Notes under the pieces: generated by a model | Told to the model about the DNA's origin: nothing | The model's database searches: none | Seen by the model: only the letters and a program-made list of their open reading frames with translations | In this document: piece after piece, positions 35,294 to 43,982 of the stretch | How positions within the stretch are numbered: position 1 is the stretch's first letter | Layout of the letters: every line of letters begins with the position of its first letter | Translations under genes and position numbers: made by a program | Source: Erythrobacter sanguineus | GTDB taxonomy: Bacteria > Pseudomonadota > Alphaproteobacteria > Sphingomonadales > Sphingomonadaceae | DNA length: 63,390 bases | NCBI GenBank assembly: GCA_945878845.1 | Contig: CAMCUB010000003.1 | Coordinates: 126,482 to 189,871, forward strand | Direction: 5' to 3'

Positions 35294-36805
35294 TCAGGCC
35301 GCGGCTGGCAGCAGAGGCACCGTGATCGAGCGCTCGCCGCCGAAATCCTCGCGCACCACGATCCGGCCCTGCCGTTCGAGATGGTCGAGCAGGCGCCGCA
35401 CGCGGCTCGGCGAGGCGCTGCCATAGAGGCGGCCGAGCTCGTCCTCGCCGGGCATGGCATGGCCGCAGTGCGCGGCGATGAGGATCGCGAGATAGGGGGC
35501 GAGGCAATCGTCATCGACCCCCTCGGCGGCTGCGGCGATGGCCGCCTGCGCTTCGCTCTCGAGCTGGTCGAGACCGCTTACGGCGTGCGCGAACATGCGG
35601 CGGAAGCGGGCGATGTCGATGTGGGCCGAGGCGATTCCGGCCTGGCGGCAGCGGATCGCGAAGTCGCGGAACGAGGCCGAGGCCGGGCGATAGGTCGCCC
35701 CTTCGGCGAGCGCGATTTGGCGGATGATGTACTCAGGGCTCGCGCCGCTTTCGGCTGCTACCGGGGCGGCGGGCAGGGGCGCGGGGCGGGGTGCCGGAGC
35801 CTCCTCGGCCTCGGGCAGCGGGGCGAGCGGTTCGGGCGAGCGCGTCACCTCAGGCAGGGCGCGGGGGCGGGTCAGCGCTTCCTCGAGATCAGCGCGCGGC
35901 GGCGGGGGCGGAGGCGCGCGGCGCACCGGCTGGGGCGCCGCAGCCGCCTCGGCCAAGCGATCGGTGAGCAGCGCCTCCATCGCACCCTCGGCGGCCTCGG
36001 GTAGCGGGATCAGCCCCTGTCCGCCGCCGCGTCCGGCGGTGCGCACCGGACCGACATGGACCGCCACCGGCCGCCGACTTATCGCCGGGCCGAGGCCGAG
36101 GAACTGGCCGCGTTGGAGATCGCGGATGCGCTCGGCCTGCCGCCGGTCCATGCCGAGCAGGTCGGCTGCGCGCTGCATGTCGATATCGAGGAAGGTCCGA
36201 CCCATCAGGAAGTTCGAGGCTTCCGCCGCGACGTTCTTGGCCAGTTTGGCGAGCCGCTGGGTGGCGACGATCCCGGCAAGGCCGCGCTTGCGGCCCCGGC
36301 ACATCAGGTTGGTCATCGCCGCAAGCGTGAGGCGGCGGGTCTCGTCGTTCATCTCGCCCGCGGCGGCCGGCGCGAACATCTGCGCCTCGTCGACCACCAC
36401 CAGCGCGGGATACCAGTGCTCGCGCGGGGCATCGAACAGCGCGGTCAGGAACAGCGCAGCGCAGCGGATCTGGGCTTCGACTTCGAGCTCGTCGAGGGCC
36501 AGCACCACCGAGGCGCGGTGCTGGCGCACGCGCGCGGCCAGCTCCTCGATCTCGCGCGCCGAATAAGCGCCCGCATCGATCACCACATGGCCGAAGGCAT
36601 CGGCAAGCGTGACGAAATCACCCTCAGGATCAATGATGATCTGCTGCACCTCGCCCGCGCATTCCTCGAGCAACCGGCGCAGCAGGTGCGACTTGCCCGA
36701 GCCCGAATTGCCCTGGACCAGCAGGCGCGTGGCGAGGAGTTCGGCGAGATCGATGCCGATCGCCTGTCCCTCTGGCCCGCGCCCGATGTCGATATGTGCT
36801 GTCAC
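35294..36805 (-). CDS. HerA-like ATPase (DUF87) with proline-rich and winged-helix-like tail
   Basis: The GTG at 36805 gives 503 residues (TAHIDIGRGPEG follows); the frame open to 37099 is a shadow. Walker A GNSGSGKSHLLRRL is near residue 33 and Walker B LVVVDEAQMFAP near residue 139, then GLAGIVATQRLAKLAKNV and a QRGQFLGLGP segment, as in HerA/FtsK-type ATPases of the DUF87 group. After about residue 290 comes an Ala/Pro-rich linker and a C-terminal region ending in a winged-helix-like LGRLYGSASPSRVRRLLDHL. HerA proteins pump DNA together with NurA nuclease; no nurA is nearby, so this is an orphan. Ribosome site for the GTG is weak. Confidence 0.75.
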   Translation of the reverse strand: MTAHIDIGRGPEGQAIGIDLAELLATRLLVQGNSGSGKSHLLRRLLEECAGEVQQIIIDPEGDFVTLADAFGHVVIDAGAYSAREIEELAARVRQHRASVVLALDELEVEAQIRCAALFLTALFDAPREHWYPALVVVDEAQMFAPAAAGEMNDETRRLTLAAMTNLMCRGRKRGLAGIVATQRLAKLAKNVAAEASNFLMGRTFLDIDMQRAADLLGMDRRQAERIRDLQRGQFLGLGPAISRRPVAVHVGPVRTAGRGGGQGLIPLPEAAEGAMEALLTDRLAEAAAAPQPVRRAPPPPPPRADLEEALTRPRALPEVTRSPEPLAPLPEAEEAPAPRPAPLPAAPVAAESGASPEYIIRQIALAEGATYRPASASFRDFAIRCRQAGIASAHIDIARFRRMFAHAVSGLDQLESEAQAAIAAAAEGVDDDCLAPYLAILIAAHCGHAMPGEDELGRLYGSASPSRVRRLLDHLERQGRIVVREDFGGERSITVPLLPAAA

Positions 36806-36876
36806 CCGGGAGGGATTAGGGAGGCGGCGGCCCGGAGCAAAGGTGCGTCCTTCGAGTTTTCCAGCGTTTCCCCCAC

Positions 36877-37224
36877 CTAGCGTGCGGCAGCGCGCTCCGG
36901 CCCCAGCATCAACGCCGCGATATCGCCGCGGGTGCGCAGCGACTGGACCAGCAGATAGATCGACAGGAACATCATCCCCCCGAACACCGCGACCAGCCCC
37001 AGTGCGAGGCCTGCGGGGCGGAAGTGGTGGCGCCACGAAACCCAGATACCGGACAGCAGCAGGAAGCAAAAGAAGTCGAAATTGAACTGCCCGGGCCACG
37101 CCATCCTTGCGATGTCGCCAAAGAAGATCGGCACGAGGTTCCAGCCGTGATTGGCGATAGTGACCGAGGTGTAGCCGAGGATCGCCAGCATGCAGGCGAC
37201 GAGGAACAGGCGAAACAGGATCAT
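36877..37224 (-). CDS. Small inner-membrane protein, putative TetR-regulon member
   Basis: A 115-residue protein with three or four hydrophobic segments (residues 4-24, 40-60 and 68-92 are the clearest). I do not recognise its family. The ATG at 37224 is chosen because promoter boxes and a palindrome lie 37-64 bp upstream. The operator inside its promoter is the same as that between the membrane gene at 57455 and the tetR gene at 57949, so all three are probably controlled together. The tail is mildly charged (GPERAAAR). No function can be given. Confidence 0.7.
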   Translation of the reverse strand: MILFRLFLVACMLAILGYTSVTIANHGWNLVPIFFGDIARMAWPGQFNFDFFCFLLLSGIWVSWRHHFRPAGLALGLVAVFGGMMFLSIYLLVQSLRTRGDIAALMLGPERAAAR

Positions 37225-37260
37225 GGCGCGGCGCTCTCTCTCATCGAGTGAATTTGCGAT

Positions 37261-37288
37261 ATTGTAGCGAATGCTACATGTTTTGCAA
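37261..37288 (-). promoter_or_regulatory. Promoter with TetR-type operator (TGTAGCGAATGCTACA)
   Basis: On the minus strand a -35 box TTGCAA (37288-37283) and a -10 box TACAAT (37266-37261) are 16 bp apart. A perfect 6-bp palindrome, TGTAGC-N4-GCTACA (37263-37278), fills the space between them and enters the -10 box, the classic place for a repressor. The same 16 bp occur at 57893 with one difference. Start of the target gene is 37 bp downstream of the -10 box. Confidence 0.75.
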
Positions 37289-37306
37289 GCCTTCCCTGCA
37301 AGCCCG

Positions 37307-37885
37307 CTATGCCGCCGCCATCTCCACCGCGCGCTGGATCGCCGGGAGCATGTCGGCGGCTTCCGGGCGGCGGGTGTAGTCGGGGTTGACCTCGGCATAG
37401 GTGATCACGCCGTCGCTGCCGATCACAAAGCGGCCCGGCATCGGCAGGGTCCAGCTGTCGTCGCCGTTGAACTGCGGGAGCATGTTGCCAAGCGATTTGT
37501 AGAGATCGACCAGATAGCCCGGCAGCGCGAACCGCAAGCCAAAGGCGGCGGCGACCGTGTTGCCGGGGTCGGAAAGGATCGGAAAGCCGAGCGCATTCTC
37601 GCGCAGCGACTTGCGGCTGTTGACGCGGTTCTGCGGCGAAATCGCGACCAGCCGCGCGCCTGCCGCCTCGAAACCCTCGCGCGCGGCCTCGAGCTCCTGG
37701 AGCTCCATGTTGCAATAGGGACACCACACGCCGCGGTAGAAACTCACTACCAGCGGGCCTTGCGCGAGTAGGTCGGTGGAGGCGGTCGGCGTCCCGTCGG
37801 GGGCGTCGAGCGTGAAGGCAGGCGCATGGGGCCCAGAGCCTGCGGGAGATCGCCCATGCGTTGAACGAGCGGCACATTGCGGCAC
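37307..37885 (-). pseudogene. Peroxiredoxin-like (AhpC/TSA) protein, 5'-truncated by island junction
   Basis: From about 37827 leftwards the protein is a normal AhpC/TSA thioredoxin-fold protein: HAPAFTLDAPDGTPT, then VVSFYRGVWCPYCNMEL with the CPYC redox site, and PGRFVIGSDGVI. Upstream of that the sequence is the antisense of a serine-recombinase tail, so the roughly 40-45 residue N-terminal helical part common in this group is missing. The frame stays open to a GTG at 37885, so a shortened protein could be made. It may be a broken gene or one that has acquired a new start. I call it a probable pseudogene. Confidence 0.65.
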
Positions 37886-37947
37886 CGAGGGGGGGCAGCT
37901 GGCACCCGGTGGGCGTCAAGAGGGTGCTGGAGCGGCTGGGGGCCTAA
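37825..37947 (+). pseudogene. C-terminal remnant of a serine recombinase (resolvase/invertase family)
   Basis: Reading in frame to the TAA at 37945-37947, the last 39 or so residues are GAQSLREIAHALNERH, then IAAPRGGSWHPVGVKRVLERL-type sequence ending GA. This is the family pattern of the recombinase C-terminus (xLxxIAxxLNxxGIxxxRGGxWxxxxVxxxL). A stop codon at 37813 blocks the frame upstream and the sequence before 37825 belongs to the peroxiredoxin gene. So this is the 3' end of a larger, now lost recombinase, and marks the left edge of the Mrr island. Confidence 0.7.
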
Positions 37948-38068
37948 GCGTCCTGCCATTTTTAAGGTGTACTATGCGGGCAATACACCCGGCCCATGCC
38001 CTGTTTGTTTTGTCCCTGTCGGTTGGGTACCCCGAGTTCACCCTCAGTGCCCCGGGAGTACCGCCTAA
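37948..38068. other. Leader region of the mrr gene with an inverted repeat
   Basis: A 121-bp gap without ORFs. GGTGTA at 37966-37971 and TACACC at 37984-37989 form a 6-bp inverted repeat around a 12-base spacer, and TTTTTAAGG just before it could belong to a promoter. Base composition and oligonucleotide usage are unlike the flanking core genes, consistent with imported DNA. Confidence 0.4.
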
Positions 38069-39013
38069 GTGCCGATACCGACTTACGAAGACCTGATGCT
38101 GCCCCTCCTCAGGGAGTACGCCGCCTCTAACCGTCCCCGCTCCCTCAAGGAGCTTATGCCGCTCATGGCTGACAAGCTGGGGCTCACTGAGGAGGAGCAG
38201 GCGGAGAGGCTTCCCAGTGGCAGGCAGGGCCTGTTCTACAACCGGCTGGCATGGGCGAAGACCTACATGGGCAAGGCGGGCCTCATAAGCAGCCCAGCCC
38301 GGGGCCTTGCGGAGATCACCGACCGGGGACGGGCAATGCTCCAGACGGCACCAGAGCGCATTGACGGGACCACCCTTGCCCAGTTCGAAGAGTTCACCGG
38401 CTGGCGGGATGCAAGCAGCACCGGCTCCCCCAAAGAGCCCGGCGGGGTAATCGCGGTGCCCCAGCCCCAGCTGGTCCCCGAGGATACGCACCTCACCCCT
38501 GAGGAGCGCATAGAGGCAGCCCGCAAGGAACTGGAGAAGGGCCTGAGGGTGGAGCTTCTGGAGCGGGTCCGGGCCATGACCCCCGCCGACTTTGAGGAGC
38601 TCATTGTGCAGCTGCTACTGCAGATGGGGTACGGGTCCGGGGCAGAGGAAATGGCGCAGGCGTTGGGCGGCTCCGGGGACCAAGGGATTGACGGGGTGAT
38701 CCACCAAGACCCTCTGGGGCTGGATCGGGTCTACATCCAAGCCAAGCGGTACAATGAGGGGAACGTGGTGGGCTCTGGGGCCATCCGCGACTTTAACGGG
38801 GCCCTTGACCTTAAGCGCGCCCCCAAAGGCCTATTCGTGACCGCCTCCAGTTTCAGCAGAGACGCCCGCACCCAAGCGGAAAGCGCCACCCGGCAGATTG
38901 TCCTGATAGATGGGGAGGAGCTCGCCTCCCTCATGATCCGACACAAGGTGGGCACCCGGGTTGTCGCCACGGTCGATATTCAGGAGGTCGATGGGGCGTT
39001 CTTTGGGGACTGA
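38069..39013 (+). CDS. mrr: Mrr-type restriction endonuclease
   Basis: A 314-residue protein with GTG start. The N-terminal ~95 residues (LMLPLLREYAAS, KELMPLMADKLGLTEEE, AEITDRGRAML) are the Mrr_N winged-helix domain. The C-terminal catalytic domain has AMTPADFEELIVQLLLQMGYG, D208 in DQGIDGVI and the QAK at 224-226 (VYIQAKRY), a full PD-(D/E)xK-type set with E177. Mrr cuts methylated foreign DNA in the cytosol. Codons GGG, AGG, ATA and CTT are used far more than in the neighbouring core genes, indicating transfer. No methyltransferase gene lies beside it, as expected for Mrr. Confidence 0.88.
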   Translation: MPIPTYEDLMLPLLREYAASNRPRSLKELMPLMADKLGLTEEEQAERLPSGRQGLFYNRLAWAKTYMGKAGLISSPARGLAEITDRGRAMLQTAPERIDGTTLAQFEEFTGWRDASSTGSPKEPGGVIAVPQPQLVPEDTHLTPEERIEAARKELEKGLRVELLERVRAMTPADFEELIVQLLLQMGYGSGAEEMAQALGGSGDQGIDGVIHQDPLGLDRVYIQAKRYNEGNVVGSGAIRDFNGALDLKRAPKGLFVTASSFSRDARTQAESATRQIVLIDGEELASLMIRHKVGTRVVATVDIQEVDGAFFGD

Positions 39014-39041
39014 CAAAGATGGGCGTGAGTCCCGTGGATCA

Positions 39042-39076
39042 TGGCACACAATCTTGGCACACAAAGCTGGCACACA
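39042..39076. repeat. Three direct repeats TGGCACACA with 13-bp period
   Basis: TGGCACACA occurs at 39042, 39055 and 39068, each start 13 bp after the last. They lie between the mrr stop and the 3' end of tRNA-Gln. Regular direct repeats next to a tRNA 3' end resemble the arm-type binding sites of a tyrosine integrase at one end of an integrated element. No integrase gene is present now. Iterons of another DNA-binding protein are an alternative. Confidence 0.6.
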
Positions 39077-39127
39077 CGGGCCCACCTTGGGTCCTTTAAT
39101 CGTTGAAAAATAACGCTTTTAGAGAAC

Positions 39128-39202
39128 TGGCTGGGGCGGAAGGATTCGAACCTTCGCATGGCGGTACCAAAAACCGCTGCCTTACCGCTTGGCTACGCCC
39201 CA
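39128..39202 (-). tRNA. tRNA-Gln (anticodon TTG), CCA encoded
   Basis: The minus strand folds into a full cloverleaf: acceptor TGGGGCG with CGCCCCA, D-arm GCC..GGC, anticodon stem GCGGT/ACCGC with the loop TTTTGGT giving anticodon TTG, T-arm GAAGG-TTCGAAT-CCTTC, discriminator G, then an encoded CCA (39130-39128). It reads CAA codons. The island with the Mrr gene lies on its 3' side, which is the common insertion side of tRNA-targeted elements. The tRNA itself is intact. Confidence 0.95.
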
Positions 39203-39282
39203 GCAAGAGGCGCGTCCTATAGCGGCTGAAATCAGGATGTGAAGGGGGCGAAAGCGCGTAATCCGCCCCCTTCGCGTCAGCT

Positions 39283-40158
39283 TCAGACCGGGGCGCTGGT
39301 CACCAGCCGCTTGCCTTCGAAATCGGCGGAGGAGTGGCGCTCCTTGAGCTGGGTGTCCTCATCGCCCCACACCTTGTTGACGATCCGCCCGCGCTGGACG
39401 CCCGGACGCGCGCCGATTTCGGCGACCCAGCGCGCGACGTTGGTGTATTCGTCGATCGACAGGAAGGTCTTGGCGTCGTTGTAGATCTGCCCGGCCACGA
39501 AGGGCGCGAGCCAGGGGAAGTTGGCGATGTCGGCGAGGGTGTATTCGTCGCCCGCCAGGAAGCGGGTTTTCGCCAGCTGCTGGTCGGCGACATCGAAGAT
39601 GCGCTTGGTTTCCATCGCATAGCGGTTGATGGGGTATTCGTATTTCTCGGGCGCATAGGCGTAGAAATGGCCGAAGCCGCCGCCCATGAAAGGCCCGCTC
39701 GCGACCTGCCAGAACACCCAGCTCAAGACCTCGGCGCGCGCGGCGGGATTGGTGGGCAGGAACATCCCGAATTTCTCGGCCAGATGGACGAGGATCGCGC
39801 CGCTTTCGAACACCCGGAAGGGCGCTGCCGGATCGCTCTTGTCGAGCAGGGCGGGGATCTTGGAATTGGGGTTCACCCCGACAAAGCCGCTGGTGAACTG
39901 CTCGCCCTGGCCGATATTGATCGTCCAGGCGTCATACTCGGCGCCCGTGTGCCCCGCCTCGAGCAATTCTTCGAGCATGATCGTCGCCTTTACCCCGTTG
40001 GGGGTGGCGAGCGAGTAGAGCTGGAAGGGGTTGTCGCCCTCGGGCAGGGCCTTGTCTTCGCGCGCGCCCGCGGTGGGCCGGTTGATGCTGGCGAAGCGAC
40101 CGCCCGAGACGGTGTCGGCGCTCCAGACGGCGGGCGGGGTGTAGGTGGCATCGGCCAT
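39283..40158 (-). CDS. yghU: Glutathione-dependent disulfide-bond oxidoreductase YghU
   Basis: The ATG at 40158 with GGAG eight bases upstream gives 291 residues. The N-terminal extension before the thioredoxin fold (WSADTVSGGRFASINRPTAG) and FQLYSLATPNGVKATIMLEEL are characteristic of YghU/YfcG-type glutathione S-transferase-like proteins, which reduce disulfides with two bound glutathiones. FVGVNPNSKIPALLD and FESGAILVHLAEKFG form the glutathione-binding half, and SWVFWQVASGPFMGGGFGHFY the helical half. Cytosolic. Stand-alone gene. Confidence 0.93.
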   Translation of the reverse strand: MADATYTPPAVWSADTVSGGRFASINRPTAGAREDKALPEGDNPFQLYSLATPNGVKATIMLEELLEAGHTGAEYDAWTINIGQGEQFTSGFVGVNPNSKIPALLDKSDPAAPFRVFESGAILVHLAEKFGMFLPTNPAARAEVLSWVFWQVASGPFMGGGFGHFYAYAPEKYEYPINRYAMETKRIFDVADQQLAKTRFLAGDEYTLADIANFPWLAPFVAGQIYNDAKTFLSIDEYTNVARWVAEIGARPGVQRGRIVNKVWGDEDTQLKERHSSADFEGKRLVTSAPV

Positions 40159-40343
40159 GGGGACTGCTCCTCGGATTGCTGCGCTTCGCAATTGGGCGCT
40201 GGCCTCGCCGGACGCAAGCGCGAGGGGCTGATCGAATGGCTTTAGCTTGCGAAAGGCGCGCTTTGTGCCGGCCTGCTAGGAACCTCGCCAATTAGCCGCT
40301 AGAGGCTGAACCGAAAGCCAGCCGGAGCGCGCAGCGAAGCATC

Positions 40344-42434
40344 ATGACCGAGGCCCATCCCTTCTTCGACATGCACAACCACGGCTTCGTGCGCGTCGCG
40401 ACCGCGACCCCGTGCAGCCGCACCGCCGATGTGCCTTACAACACCGCAGGCGTGCTGGCTGAGGCGGCGAAGGCGCACGCGGCGAATGTCGATCTGGTGG
40501 TGTTCCCCGAGCTGACGCTCTCCTCCTACGCAATCGACGATTTGCTGCTCCAGAATGCGATTCTCGAGCGGGTCGAGGCGGCGCTCGCCGAGGTGGTCGC
40601 TGCTTCCGCCGATCTTGATCCGGTGCTGGTGCTGGGCGCGCCGCTCCGCCGCGCGGACAAGCTCTACAACTGCGCGGTGGTGATCGCGCGGGGGCAGATC
40701 CTCGGGGTGGTGCCCAAGAGCTTCCTCCCCAATTACCGCGAGTTCTACGAGAAGCGCCACTTCGCCCACGGACGCGGCTGCACCGATCTGTGGATCGAGG
40801 TCGCGGGCGAGGACGTGCCCTTCGGCACCGACCTGATCTTCGCCGCCGCCAACCTCCCGGGCTTCCGCTTCGGCGTGGAGATCTGCGAGGATTTCTGGGC
40901 GCCCGTTCCCCCGGGAATGCAGGCTGCGATGGCGGGCGCAGTGATCCTGTGCAACCTCTCGGCCTCGCCCGTCACTATCGGGCGCGCTGACGACCGCCAC
41001 CTGCACGCCCGCTCCTCTGCCGCTCGCGCCATCGCGGCTTACGTCTACTCGGCGAGCGGGCACGGGGAGAGCACCACGGACCTTGCGTGGGACGGGCAGG
41101 GGATGGTCTACGAGATGGGCTCGCTGATCGCGCAGTCGGAGCGCTTCGACCGCTCGGGCGAGCTTTGCATCGTCGACATTGACACCGAAAAGCTCGCGGC
41201 GGAACGCATGCGCAACCAGACCTTCGCCGATGCGGCGGAGTTCGCGGGGAATCCGGCGGACACCTATCGCCGGGTCGAATTCGAACACGCTTACCGAGCG
41301 GGCGATATCGGCCTCCAGCGCCCCGTCGCGCGCTTCCCCTTCGTGCCCGACCGGCCCGAGAAGCTCGACGAAGACTGCTACGAGGCCTTCAACATCCAGG
41401 TCGATGCGCTGATGCGGCGGATGCAGTCGACCGGCGCCAAGTCGCTGATCATCGGCATTTCGGGCGGGCTTGATTCCACCCACGCGCTGATCGTCGCGGC
41501 CAAGGCGTGCGACCGGCTGGGGCTGCCGCGCACCACGATCCGCGGCTATACCATGCCCGGCTTCGGCACCTCGGAGGGCACCAAGAGCAACGCTCACCGA
41601 TTGATGCAGGCGCTCGAGATCACCGCGGGCGAGATCGACATCCGCCCCGCCGCGACCAAGATGCTCGAGGATATCGGCCATCCCTGCGCTGCTGGCGAGC
41701 CGGTGCATGACGTGACCTTCGAGAACGTGCAGGCGGGCCTGCGCACAGACTACCTCTTCCGTCTCGCCGGGCAGCACGGCGGCTTCGTGGTCGGCACCGG
41801 CGACCTCTCCGAGCTTGCACTCGGCTGGTGCACCTACGGGGTGGGCGACCACATGAGCCACTACGGCGTCAATGCGGGCGTGCCCAAGACGCTGATCCAG
41901 TATCTGATCCGCTGGGTGATCGCGACCGGCCAGTTCTGCGAGGAATGCGCCGCGGTGCTGGACGGCGTGCTGGGCACCGAAATCAGCCCCGAGCTGGTGC
42001 CGCCGGGCGCGGACGGAGCAGTGCAATCGACCGAGAGCCTCGTCGGGCCTTACGAGCTCAACGACTTCTTCCTCCACCACATCGTCCGCTACGGCCAGCG
42101 CCCCTCCAAGGTCGCTTTTCTGGCGTGGCATGCGTGGAAGGATGCGGGCGCGGGGATGTGGCCTGCGGGCTTCCCGGACAATCGCAAGAACGCCTACGAC
42201 CTCGCCACCATCGCCGGCTGGCTCGACAAGTTCTACGCGCGCTTCTTCGGCTTCTCGCAGTTTAAGCGCTCAGCGCTCCCCAACGGGCCCAAGGTCTCCT
42301 CTGCCGGAGCGCTTTCCCCCCGCGGCGACTGGCGCGCGCCGTCCGATGCGGTCGCAACCGTGTGGCGCGAGGAGCTGCGTGAAGGATTGCCGCCGGAGGT
42401 TTCCAGCAAGGTGTTCGGCCCGCCCGACCCCTGA
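40344..42434 (+). CDS. nadE: Glutamine-dependent NAD+ synthetase
   Basis: A 696-residue two-domain enzyme. Residues 1-290 are a nitrilase/CN-hydrolase glutaminase: E56 in [10 protein letters not shown], a lysine in [18 protein letters not shown] and a cysteine in GVEICEDFW make up the Glu-Lys-Cys triad. The ammonia feeds the C-terminal synthetase domain, which has the ATP-pyrophosphatase loop [14 protein letters not shown] near residue 371. It amidates deamido-NAD to NAD in the cytosol. Length fits the long bacterial form. The last base of its stop overlaps the next gene's ATG (TGATG), implying translational coupling with the transporter. Confidence 0.95.
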   Translation: MTEAHPFFDMHNHGFVRVATATPCSRTADVPYNTAGVLAEAAKAHAANVDLVVFPELTLSSYAIDDLLLQNAILERVEAALAEVVAASADLDPVLVLGAPLRRADKLYNCAVVIARGQILGVVPKSFLPNYREFYEKRHFAHGRGCTDLWIEVAGEDVPFGTDLIFAAANLPGFRFGVEICEDFWAPVPPGMQAAMAGAVILCNLSASPVTIGRADDRHLHARSSAARAIAAYVYSASGHGESTTDLAWDGQGMVYEMGSLIAQSERFDRSGELCIVDIDTEKLAAERMRNQTFADAAEFAGNPADTYRRVEFEHAYRAGDIGLQRPVARFPFVPDRPEKLDEDCYEAFNIQVDALMRRMQSTGAKSLIIGISGGLDSTHALIVAAKACDRLGLPRTTIRGYTMPGFGTSEGTKSNAHRLMQALEITAGEIDIRPAATKMLEDIGHPCAAGEPVHDVTFENVQAGLRTDYLFRLAGQHGGFVVGTGDLSELALGWCTYGVGDHMSHYGVNAGVPKTLIQYLIRWVIATGQFCEECAAVLDGVLGTEISPELVPPGADGAVQSTESLVGPYELNDFFLHHIVRYGQRPSKVAFLAWHAWKDAGAGMWPAGFPDNRKNAYDLATIAGWLDKFYARFFGFSQFKRSALPNGPKVSSAGALSPRGDWRAPSDAVATVWREELREGLPPEVSSKVFGPPDP

Positions 42435-43336
42435 TGCCCAAGTCGCTCCCCCTCTCCGCACTCGGGATCATGCTGTTCTGCAATGTGGCCTGGGCGATGA
42501 ACATCGTGGTCAGCAAGATCGCGGTGGCAACGCTCGGCCTGCCTCCGCTGTTCTACACCGTGTTGCGCTCTGCGACCGTGGTCGCTGTGTTGCTGCCGCT
42601 ATTGCTGCGCGGGCGGCCGGAGCGCCTGCGCCAAGTGCTGCTGATCGGCTTTGCGATCACCGGTGGGAGCTTCGGGCTGCAATTCATCGGGCTCCAGACC
42701 GCGAGCCCCTCGGCGGTCGGGATCGTCAATCTTTCGGGCGCGCCGCTGACCGTGCTGTTCGCGATCCTGTTCCTCGGCGAGGAAGTGCGCTGGCGGCGCG
42801 GGATCGGCATGGCGCTGGCGCTGGGCGGGGTAGGCCTCGCGATCGGCGCGCCTTCGGACGCGGGCGATCCGGTGGGCTTGGGCTTTGCCTTTGCGGGCGT
42901 GCTGATCGGCGCCTTCGCCTCGGTCTTCGTCAAGCGGCTCGATATTGGCGCGGCGACCTTGCAGGCCTGGGCGGGGGTGGCCTCGCTGCTGGTCATGCTG
43001 CCCGCCACGCTGGCGCTCGAGAGCGGGCAGATCGCCGCGGTCAATGCCGCGCCGCTCGCGGTGGCGGGATGCGTGTTGTTTGCCGGGGTGATCGTCTCGG
43101 TCGGCGCGCATTCGGCCTATTTCATGCTGTTCCAGCGCTATGACGCGAACCTGATCGTGCCCCTGACGCTGCTCACCCCCTTGCTCACCATCGGTTTCGG
43201 GACATGGCTGACGGGCGACACGATCGGCTGGCCGCTGATCGTCGGCGGGTCGATGGCGCTCGCCGGGGTGGCGATCATCGTCATCCGCCCGACCCGCAAG
43301 CTGTTCAAGCCGCGGCTGGTGCGCCCCGAAAGCTGA
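42434..43336 (+). CDS. DMT-superfamily (EamA) transporter
   Basis: A 300-residue inner-membrane protein with ten hydrophobic segments in two EamA repeats; NVAWAMNIVVSKIAV and LQTASPSAVGIVNLSGAPL lie in repeat one, and VGAHSAYFMLFQRYD and IGWPLIVGGSMALAGVAII in repeat two. EamA proteins export amino acids or other small metabolites. It overlaps nadE by one base, so it is co-translated. Substrate unknown; a link to NAD metabolism is not supported beyond the overlap. Confidence 0.88.
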   Translation: MPKSLPLSALGIMLFCNVAWAMNIVVSKIAVATLGLPPLFYTVLRSATVVAVLLPLLLRGRPERLRQVLLIGFAITGGSFGLQFIGLQTASPSAVGIVNLSGAPLTVLFAILFLGEEVRWRRGIGMALALGGVGLAIGAPSDAGDPVGLGFAFAGVLIGAFASVFVKRLDIGAATLQAWAGVASLLVMLPATLALESGQIAAVNAAPLAVAGCVLFAGVIVSVGAHSAYFMLFQRYDANLIVPLTLLTPLLTIGFGTWLTGDTIGWPLIVGGSMALAGVAIIVIRPTRKLFKPRLVRPES

Positions 43337-43354
43337 CACGCAAAAGCGCTGCGA

Positions 43355-43950
43355 TCAGGCGGCGAGCTTCAGCGCGGCGTCCTTGGCAGCGGCGATCTTC
43401 GCCTCGCCGTCGACGCCCATGATCCCGTCGGCCGCGACGATCTCCACATCGGTGATCCCGAGGAAGCCGAGGAAGAAGGTCAGCCAGCGGCTCATGAAGT
43501 CGAACTCCGCGCCCACCGGGGTGCCGCCGGCGCGATGGCGAGGTAGGCCTTCTTGCCGGTGAGCAGGCCTTCGGGGCCATTGGCGGTGTAGTGGAAGGTG
43601 GTCCCGGCGCGCGCAACCAGATCGGCCCAGGCCTTGAGGCTGGCGGGCGGGCCGAAATTGTAGACCGGGCTGGCGATCACGATGGTGTCGGCGGCCAGCA
43701 ATTCGGCGATCAGCGTGTCGGCGATAGCGGCGAGCTTGGCCTGCTGCGTGGTGCGGTCAGCGGCGGGGGTGAGGCCCGCGGCAAAGCGCTCGGCGCTGAC
43801 GAAGGGCAGGTCGTTTGCGGCAAGATCACGGGTGGTGACGCTCGCGCCCGACTTGGCGGCGAGGCCATCGACGATGCTCTGGCCCAGCTGGCGCGAGACG
43901 CTCTCGGCGTCCGAACGGATGCTGGCGGTGATGTGGAGGATGTTGCTCAT
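43355..43950 (-). pseudogene. azoR: FMN-dependent NADH-azoreductase with one-base frameshift
   Basis: The first 136 or so residues are a clear AzoR flavodoxin-like protein: HITASIRSDAESVSRQLG, ASPVYNFGPPASLKAW, TTFHYTANGPEGLLTGKKAY. In the continuous frame it ends early after AIAPAAPRW at 43492. Shifting by one base at about 43525-43535 restores GGTPVGAEFDFMSRWL, TFFLGFLGITDVEIVAADG and an end at the TGA 43357-43355. The total, 596 bp, is exactly one base short of 199 codons. So there is a single-base deletion in a GC run, or a sequencing error. It follows the pirin gene. Confidence 0.8.
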
Positions 43951-43982
43951 GGCATGGTTCCTTTGCGTTCAAGAGAGGGGGT

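Noticed and set aside
36806..37099. N-terminal 98 codons of the HerA-like frame
   Set aside because: Arginine/glycine-rich with no family-like sequence, and it overlaps the small membrane protein gene; GTG at 36805 is a better start.
37820..37850. Direct repeat of the tRNA-Gln 3' end expected at the island's left edge
   Set aside because: I searched by eye around 37.8-38.0 kb and found no copy of GGAAGGATTCGAACC, so a simple tRNA-targeted integration spanning the whole island is not supported.
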